Of a stretch of 19,507 bases of DNA, positions 15,013 to 19,507 are shown one piece after another. This DNA is from Promethearchaeota archaeon. Its GTDB lineage: Archaea > Asgardarchaeota > Lokiarchaeia > Sigynarchaeales > SOKP01. Each line of letters opens with the position of its first letter. The first letter of the stretch is position 1. The notes under the pieces were generated by a model. That model had not been told where the DNA came from. It saw nothing but the letters and a program-made list of their open reading frames with translations, and searched no databases. A program made the position numbers and the translations under genes. The stretch is from positions 1-19,507 of the forward strand of contig JAHLWJ010000051.1 of assembly GCA_019057975.1 (NCBI GenBank), read 5' to 3'.

Positions 15013-16011
15013 ATGAAAGTTTTAGTTGCAGGAGGAGCGGGCTATGTTGGTAGTATTTTAATACCGCATCTTCTCAAAGAGGGATATGCTATAATTTGTT
15101 TAGACAAACTATTTTTTGGAGAAGAACCAATAGAATCTTTTAGGGATGAAATAGAACTCATAAATGAAGACATCAGGACATTTAATCCTTCAATTTTAGA
15201 GGATATTGACATTTGTATTAATCTTGCAGCAATTTCACAACCGGATCAAACTAAGACAATTCATACGAAGTTATATTATGAAATCAACCATAAAGGTTGC
15301 GTAAGATTAGCCAATCTATGTAAGGAAAAGGGGGTCAAACGATTTATCTTTACATCAACTTGCAGCGTATACGGATTTCAAAGAGACTTAATTACAGAAA
15401 AAAATGATCCCAATCCTCTTGAAGCATATGGTAAATCAAAAGTATTAGCAGAAAGAGATATACTTAATTTAGCTGATAATAACTTTTCAGTAACTATTTT
15501 AAGACCAGGAACTATGTATGGTTTCTCACCAAAAATGAGATTTGATTTAGTTGTAAATGGAATGGTTTGGGCACTGCATAAAACTAAAAAGATTAATGTT
15601 ATGAGGGATGGTATGCAATGGAGACCTGTTGTTCATGTAAATGATGTAGTGACCCTTATATCTAAATTAATCAAAACAAATAAATATAACATACAAAAAG
15701 AAATATTTAATGTTGGATCAAATGAACAGAATTATCAAATTCGGGCATTAGCAGAACTGATTGGTGATTCAATAGGGATAGATTATGAATTAGGTTGGTA
15801 TGGAGAACGTGATTCACGTTCATATCAAGTTGATTTTTCAAAACTTAGAAATAAATTAGGTTTTAAATTCAAACATACTGTTCCAGAAGCAGCAAATGAT
15901 ATCTATAATGCATTAAATGAAAAAAGAATGATAAAAGATGAAAAGACATCAGTTATTAATTGGTATAAGAAATTGAGCAATGATGGAGTTGTAAAACTTC
16001 TGTACTCTTAA
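15013..16011 (+). CDS. NAD-dependent sugar epimerase/dehydratase-family SDR
   Basis: A 332-residue extended SDR: VAGGAGYVGS Rossmann loop (about 5-14), INEDIRTF, NLAAISQPDQT, TSTCSVYGF with the catalytic Ser/Thr, AYGKSKVLAE (YxxxK), LRPGTMYGFSP, and WRPVVHVNDVV. The lack of the TDE motif of 4,6-dehydratases argues against it being RmlB. A nucleotide-sugar 4-epimerase or 4-ketoreductase is more likely, acting on the dTDP-sugar made by neighbouring enzymes, but the substrate cannot be decided. It follows the RmlC-like gene by 39 bases and probably shares its transcript. It converges with the rmlA-like gene 38 bases further on. The ATG at 15013 aligns with the family start. Confidence 0.85.
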   Translation: MKVLVAGGAGYVGSILIPHLLKEGYAIICLDKLFFGEEPIESFRDEIELINEDIRTFNPSILEDIDICINLAAISQPDQTKTIHTKLYYEINHKGCVRLANLCKEKGVKRFIFTSTCSVYGFQRDLITEKNDPNPLEAYGKSKVLAERDILNLADNNFSVTILRPGTMYGFSPKMRFDLVVNGMVWALHKTKKINVMRDGMQWRPVVHVNDVVTLISKLIKTNKYNIQKEIFNVGSNEQNYQIRALAELIGDSIGIDYELGWYGERDSRSYQVDFSKLRNKLGFKFKHTVPEAANDIYNALNEKRMIKDEKTSVINWYKKLSNDGVVKLLYS

Positions 16012-16049
16012 TTAATTTAAATAATGAATTTTCTTGTTTAACTAATTCA

Positions 16050-16787
16050 TTACTTCTTATTATTTTGGCTTTTAAAATTACAACATCTTAATAAAGTTTT
16101 GAAAGTTCCAGCATCTGACCAAAAACCTTGGACGATTTCCGTTTTTACAACACCCAATTTAATATAATGATTATTAACATCTGTGATCTCCAGTTCTCCT
16201 CTTTTTGAATATCCAATATTGGTTTTCACCTTCTCGATAATATTAAATATTTTCTCATCATAGAGATAAAATCCTGTAACACAAAATTTAGTTTTAGGAT
16301 GCTTTGGCTTTTCTTCTATATTAATTATTTCTCCTTTCTCGTTAAATTCAGCTACACCAAATCTCTGTGGTGTAGAAACTTCTTTTAAAAACAAATAACA
16401 TCCATATTTATTATTTTTTTCAAATTCCCTTACAGCATTAACAAATGAATTTTCAAATATATTATCACCTAAAATAACTGCAATTTTATGCCCATTCACT
16501 AAATTTTTAGTCAAATATAAGGCTTCAGCAATACCAGCAGCTCCTTTTTGGTAAACATAACTAAAATTTGCATTGAATTCTGAACCATCACCCAGTAACC
16601 TTATAAAATCACCAACGCTCTCTCCACCAAGTACTATTGTAATATCTTTAATTCCAGATTTTGTAAGAGTTTTAATGACTTTATAAATCATGGGTTCATC
16701 GAAAACAGGTAATAGATGTTTATTTGTTACTTTTGTAAGAGGTGATAATCTTGTGCCAAATCCTCCTGCTAAAATAACTCCCTTAAT
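16050..16787 (-). CDS. rfbA: Glucose-1-phosphate thymidylyltransferase, apparent ATT start
   Basis: Makes dTDP-glucose from dTTP and glucose-1-phosphate. The first in-frame ATG (16691) would remove the catalytic N-terminus. Reading upstream in frame restores KGVILAGGFGTRLSPLTK and NKHLLPVFDEP, the nucleotide-binding signature, directly joined to MIYKVIKTL. No ATG, GTG or TTG precedes that signature: the frame runs TGA (16796-16794), then three ATT codons, then AAG. So the start is best placed at an ATT (16787, possibly 16790 or 16793), giving 245 residues. Other landmarks are VILGDNIFEN, QRFGVAEF, IEEKPKHPKT, VTGFYLYDE, GELEITDVNN and WSDAGTFKTL. Alternatives are a one-base sequencing or real frameshift linking the nearby GTG (16798), or a 5'-broken gene. 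Confidence 0.85.
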   Translation of the reverse strand: MKGVILAGGFGTRLSPLTKVTNKHLLPVFDEPMIYKVIKTLTKSGIKDITIVLGGESVGDFIRLLGDGSEFNANFSYVYQKGAAGIAEALYLTKNLVNGHKIAVILGDNIFENSFVNAVREFEKNNKYGCYLFLKEVSTPQRFGVAEFNEKGEIINIEEKPKHPKTKFCVTGFYLYDEKIFNIIEKVKTNIGYSKRGELEITDVNNHYIKLGVVKTEIVQGFWSDAGTFKTLLRCCNFKSQNNKK

Positions 16788-16955
16788 AATAATTCACTAC
16801 TTATTTATCAATTCTTAATAGTAACCAAAAATTCTTTCTAAGATTTTTTATTTTTTTTCTCTAATATTTTTTTCTCTAATTGAAAATTCAACTATTAAAG
16901 TATCCAGTACAATATGAATAATTTAATAAGATACTAGTTTGAAGAAAGAATTTAA

Positions 16956-17762
16956 TTATTCAATTTTATTAACTAAAAAACCAATTCCTGCCCATTTTTC
17001 ATTCACATCACTTATAATCTCCTTATGCTCAAATTTATTCTTAATTTCATTCCAAAATTTTGACACTTGACACTTCTCTTCATCAAGGTGTTTAACAATA
17101 TCATGAAAAGCAATAATCCCATCTTCTTTAACATATGGGAAAAAATTTTCAAAATCCTTTTTTACGCCATTATAAGAATGATCTCCATCAATAAATATAA
17201 CATCAATATTCCTACCTTTTAAAATTTTTTCAACTTCATTAATAGCTGAAACTGAGTGAGAATCCTCACGAATAAGAAAAATTTTTTGATTTTTTGATTT
17301 AAATGATTTGTAGAAGAGAATTTTAGCAGGGAGATATCCTTCTCCTTTACGAATTATATATGATAAATTTGTGATGGGTAAATCAATTGATATAATTATA
17401 GCATTAGGATTAGCACATTTCGATAAGAAAAATAATGTTCCTCCATCAAAAGTTCCAATTTCTAAAATTACTTTTGGATTTCTACTCTTATAAAACTTAC
17501 TAAATTCAATAATTTCTTTCTTTTTTTGATACAAAACTATCTGTATAAAATATCCAGTATTTTTAAAAAAAGAGTACTTGAATGAAATAATAAGCTTATA
17601 TAGATCTTCTAAACTTTTGCATTTTACACTTAATTTCTTTAGTTTTAATCCTGCCATAAAAGATATTAATCTATGATAAATTTGTGATGGAAAAATATTA
17701 TTGATGAATTTGACTTTATAGATTCTTTGTAAAATTTCTATTAACCTTATATTAACTATCAT
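16956..17762 (-). CDS. Class I SAM-dependent methyltransferase
   Basis: A 268-residue protein with an N-terminal basic/hydrophobic helical region (1-90) and a Rossmann methyltransferase domain. VILEIGTFDGGTLFFL (about 94-109) is the SAM-binding motif I, with the acidic IISIDLP at the end of strand 2. VIFIDGDHSYNGVKKDFENF (about 186-205) and IIAFHDIV with its His-Asp pair recall the Methyltransf_24/cephalosporin hydroxylase-like (CmcI) group, members of which methylate sugars or small molecules and often use a divalent metal. In this glycan locus a sugar O-methyltransferase is the natural guess. The gene is flanked by 168 and 211 bases without genes and is on the opposite strand from the glycosyltransferase. 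Confidence 0.82.
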   Translation of the reverse strand: MIVNIRLIEILQRIYKVKFINNIFPSQIYHRLISFMAGLKLKKLSVKCKSLEDLYKLIISFKYSFFKNTGYFIQIVLYQKKKEIIEFSKFYKSRNPKVILEIGTFDGGTLFFLSKCANPNAIIISIDLPITNLSYIIRKGEGYLPAKILFYKSFKSKNQKIFLIREDSHSVSAINEVEKILKGRNIDVIFIDGDHSYNGVKKDFENFFPYVKEDGIIAFHDIVKHLDEEKCQVSKFWNEIKNKFEHKEIISDVNEKWAGIGFLVNKIE

Positions 17763-17973
17763 ATTGGAATGAAAAATTAAAAATTTCTATGATTATATGA
17801 TTAGAAAAATTAGTATTAGATATGAATTTTTATTAAATATTAATGAATTCCAAAAATATTCAAATTAAAATGATAATATTCTTTCAAAAAAATATTTAAT
17901 TAGAAACTTTTAATAATTTATAGATCTTATGCAGTTCATATATTAATTTAATTTCTTTCAGTTTCAATCTTAG

Positions 17974-18963
17974 ATGGAAAAATTAGTTTCGATTATAATC
18001 TTAAATTATAATTCTAATCTTCTTACCATTGAATGTTTAAAATCATTAAAGAATCAAAATTATATAAATTTTGAAATTCTACTTGTGGATAATGGTTCAA
18101 CAAATGAAAACTTCCTCAATTTAATTGAGAAACTAGATCAATTTAAATCTAACTTAAAGATTAATCTAATTCGGAGTAAAAAGAATCTTTTTTTTGCCGG
18201 TGGCGCAAATAAAGCAATTAAAATGGCGAAAGGGGATTATATTTGCTTATTAAATAATGATGCAGAAGTAATGCCAGATTTTATAGAAAAAATGGTGGAC
18301 TTTTTAGAAGAAAATCCTCAAGCAGGTATGATAACACCAAAAATCAAATTCCATCCAGAAACAGATTATATATGGTCAACTGGAGGTATTGTGAGTATGG
18401 GTTCAGCAGATGTTGGCACGATTAGAGGTTTTCTAAAGTATGATCCAGATAACCAAAAATATAATGAAATTGAGACCACCGACTTTGCTCCAGGAACTGC
18501 ATTATTTGTTAAAAAAAAATATCTCAAAAAGATTGGTTTAATTGATGAAGTTTATTTAATGTATTGGGAGGATCCTGATTGGAATTTCAGAGCAAAAAAA
18601 ATTGGTTATGAAAGTTACTATGTTCCTACAACAATTGTTTACCATAAAGTCCCAATTGATCACAGCAGATATTTTAAGAAGAAATCATGGTTTGATTTCT
18701 TCTTCATAAGAAATAGACAACTTTTAATGTGGAAATTTGCAACTTTGAAGGAATTGTTAATTTTCTATCGAAATTTCATTCATGATTTTGTATCAGAACT
18801 ACGAGAAGATTTAAAGAAGAAAGATTTTTGGAATATAAATTTAAAAATGCATTCTTTATTGAAAGGATTTAAAATTGGGTTAAGGAGAAGGTTCCATCGA
18901 TCGTGTAAAAAAAGTATGCTTAAAGATTACAAATACGCAAAAAAAAAATTTCCTCACTTCTAA
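17974..18963 (+). CDS. GT2-family glycosyltransferase
   Basis: Transfers a sugar from a nucleotide donor to an acceptor; the best-matched subgroup is the rhamnosyltransferase-like GT2 proteins. The GT-A fold is seen in VSIIILNYNSNLLTIECLKS (5-24), EILLVDNGSTNEN, GGANKAIKMAKGDYICLLNN, NNDAEVMP as the DxD-equivalent (about 94-101), FAPGTALFVKK, and MYWEDPDWNFRAKKIGY (about 193-209), which carries the catalytic-base ED motif. The last 100 residues are basic and aromatic (FFFIRNRQLLMWKF and a Lys/Arg-rich end), which would suit attachment to the inner face of the membrane, although no membrane span is seen. ATG start without Shine-Dalgarno. A dTDP-linked deoxyhexose from the neighbouring enzymes is a plausible donor, by context only. 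Confidence 0.92.
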   Translation: MEKLVSIIILNYNSNLLTIECLKSLKNQNYINFEILLVDNGSTNENFLNLIEKLDQFKSNLKINLIRSKKNLFFAGGANKAIKMAKGDYICLLNNDAEVMPDFIEKMVDFLEENPQAGMITPKIKFHPETDYIWSTGGIVSMGSADVGTIRGFLKYDPDNQKYNEIETTDFAPGTALFVKKKYLKKIGLIDEVYLMYWEDPDWNFRAKKIGYESYYVPTTIVYHKVPIDHSRYFKKKSWFDFFFIRNRQLLMWKFATLKELLIFYRNFIHDFVSELREDLKKKDFWNINLKMHSLLKGFKIGLRRRFHRSCKKSMLKDYKYAKKKFPHF

Positions 18964-19262
18964 CTTAATATATAATTCATTTTGTATAATTCGGAATTGA
19001 ACGTGCTGTTAAACAATTCGTACCTAAAATTAAAGAGGTTGGAACCGTTCTGTAGGAAAATAACACATTTTTTTCTTTTTTATATTTTAACTGAATTTAA
19101 AAAACATAATCTTTTAATCCTATAATATTCATCTCTTTTCTTTAAAAAAATAATATGTGCTCATAAGACTTAACATTATATTAAGACAAAAATTTATTTA
19201 TGTTTAATTCTTCAATTTATTTATAACATTCTTCCACTAGACATAATTTGGTATTTTTTATA
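18964..19262. other. Intergenic region with a possible transposase remnant
   Basis: This gap holds one coding-like fragment (18985-19055, listed separately), then A+T-rich DNA. A TTTATAAC-like TATA element near 19219-19226 could serve the radical SAM gene starting at 19263. Nothing else is seen. Confidence 0.4.
18985..19055 (+). pseudogene. Short coding fragment, perhaps an IS66-like transposase end
   Basis: A frame reading FGIERAVKQFV then PKIKEVGTVL and a stop runs between two stop codons (TAA at 18987-18989, TAG at 19053-19055). GIERAVKQFV resembles the conserved NNxxERAxKPFV box near the C-terminus of IS66-family transposases, and inserting one base upstream would restore an Asp-Asn-Ser lead-in. 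The match is limited to about ten residues and the downstream part does not continue the family, so this may be chance or another decayed gene. Confidence 0.22.
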
Positions 19263-19507
19263 ATGTCTAATCTACGAAATCCACAATATGATGCTTGGTT
19301 GCACTGGATTCCTACGTTTCAATGTAATTTAAAGTGTAATTACTGTTTTCTTGAAAAAGTAAATCCATCAGATATATGTACAAAAAATTATAACATTAAT
19401 ATTTCTGCTTTAAAAAATACTCTTAACAATTCAAATAAGATTTATAGAATTGATTTTACAGGTGGAGAACCTTTTTTAGTTCCAAATATAGTTGAACTTT
19501 GTATTGA
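19263..19507 (+). CDS. Radical SAM protein, N-terminal part (runs off the window)
   Basis: The first 81 codons of a radical SAM enzyme. CNLKCNYC is the CxxxCxxC motif that binds the 4Fe-4S cluster and SAM, and FTGGEPF is the GGE motif that contacts SAM. The lead-in WLHWIPTFQCN is like SPASM-type and AdoMet enzymes that modify peptides or small molecules. The ATG at 19263 is in frame with the motif at the usual distance from the N-terminus. The C-terminal part, which would tell the substrate, lies beyond the window. Its place after the glycosyltransferase suggests, without proving, a role in surface-glycan or cofactor modification. Confidence 0.9.
   Translation, partial: MSNLRNPQYDAWLHWIPTFQCNLKCNYCFLEKVNPSDICTKNYNINISALKNTLNNSNKIYRIDFTGGEPFLVPNIVELCI

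Noticed and set aside
15013..16011. SDR as the missing dTDP-glucose 4,6-dehydratase (RmlB)
   Set aside because: The catalytic segment reads TSTCSVYG rather than the Thr-Asp-Glu motif required for dehydration.
1..19507. CRISPR array, intact insertion sequence or prophage structural genes
   Set aside because: No regularly spaced direct repeats, no complete transposase or integrase, and no capsid, terminase or recognisable tail genes are visible.
1..19507. Eukaryotic-signature GTPase or cytoskeletal genes that would prove an Asgard host
   Set aside because: None is present; the LRR protein alone is not diagnostic, so the Asgard suggestion stays an inference.

Overview
The window is A+T-rich DNA that looks archaeal. 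TATA-box-like motifs sit 25-60 bases upstream of several starts, most starts have no Shine-Dalgarno sequence, and starts are a mix of ATG, TTG, GTG and probably one ATT. Short oligo-T stretches sit where terminators would be expected. The 23-residue leucine-rich-repeat protein, the archaeal-type rhamnose enzymes and the very A+T-rich, loosely packed layout would fit an Asgard (Lokiarchaeota-like) genome, but this is inference. No rRNA or universal marker gene is present to settle it.

Layout. (1) 1-3640 is a sparse accessory stretch. It holds an LRR protein (+), an unrecognised 302-residue protein (-), the 3' three-quarters of a tRNA-Asp gene with no matching 5' acceptor strand (-), a decayed reading frame beside it (+), and an unrecognised 190-residue protein (-). 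The tRNA fragment next to a broken gene looks like an old integration or recombination scar. (2) 3982-7288 is a compact four-gene CDP-sugar operon (+): glucose-1-phosphate cytidylyltransferase, CDP-glucose 4,6-dehydratase, an RfbC-type 3,5-epimerase and a 4-ketoreductase-like SDR. Together they could make a CDP-6-deoxy-L-hexose. (3) 7775-13179 is a four-gene same-strand cassette of a different character: a small very basic protein, an 868-residue protein with a Ser/Thr/Gly-rich core, a small DUF4332/helix-hairpin-helix protein, and a 625-residue protein with an HNH-like Cys-His-Ile-Trp motif and a charged repetitive tail. The first two genes overlap by four bases and the second and third by twenty. 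The cassette is visibly richer in G+C than the sugar genes and ends at a 14-T tract. It is the best candidate here for an undescribed system. (4) 13430-19507 is a second glycan locus: RmlD-type reductase (-), RmlC-like cupin (+), an SDR epimerase/reductase (+), RmlA-type thymidylyltransferase (-, apparently with an ATT start), a class I SAM methyltransferase (-), a GT2 glycosyltransferase (+), a possible transposase remnant, and the N-terminus of a radical SAM protein that runs off the window.

How it fits together. Regions 2 and 4 would supply two nucleotide-activated deoxysugars (one CDP-linked, one dTDP-linked; no dTDP-glucose 4,6-dehydratase is visible) plus a glycosyltransferase and a methyltransferase to attach and decorate them, presumably for surface glycans or glycoproteins. 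The cassette sits between the two glycan loci. Its proteins have no visible signal peptides or membrane segments, and nothing in the sequence ties its function to sugar metabolism.
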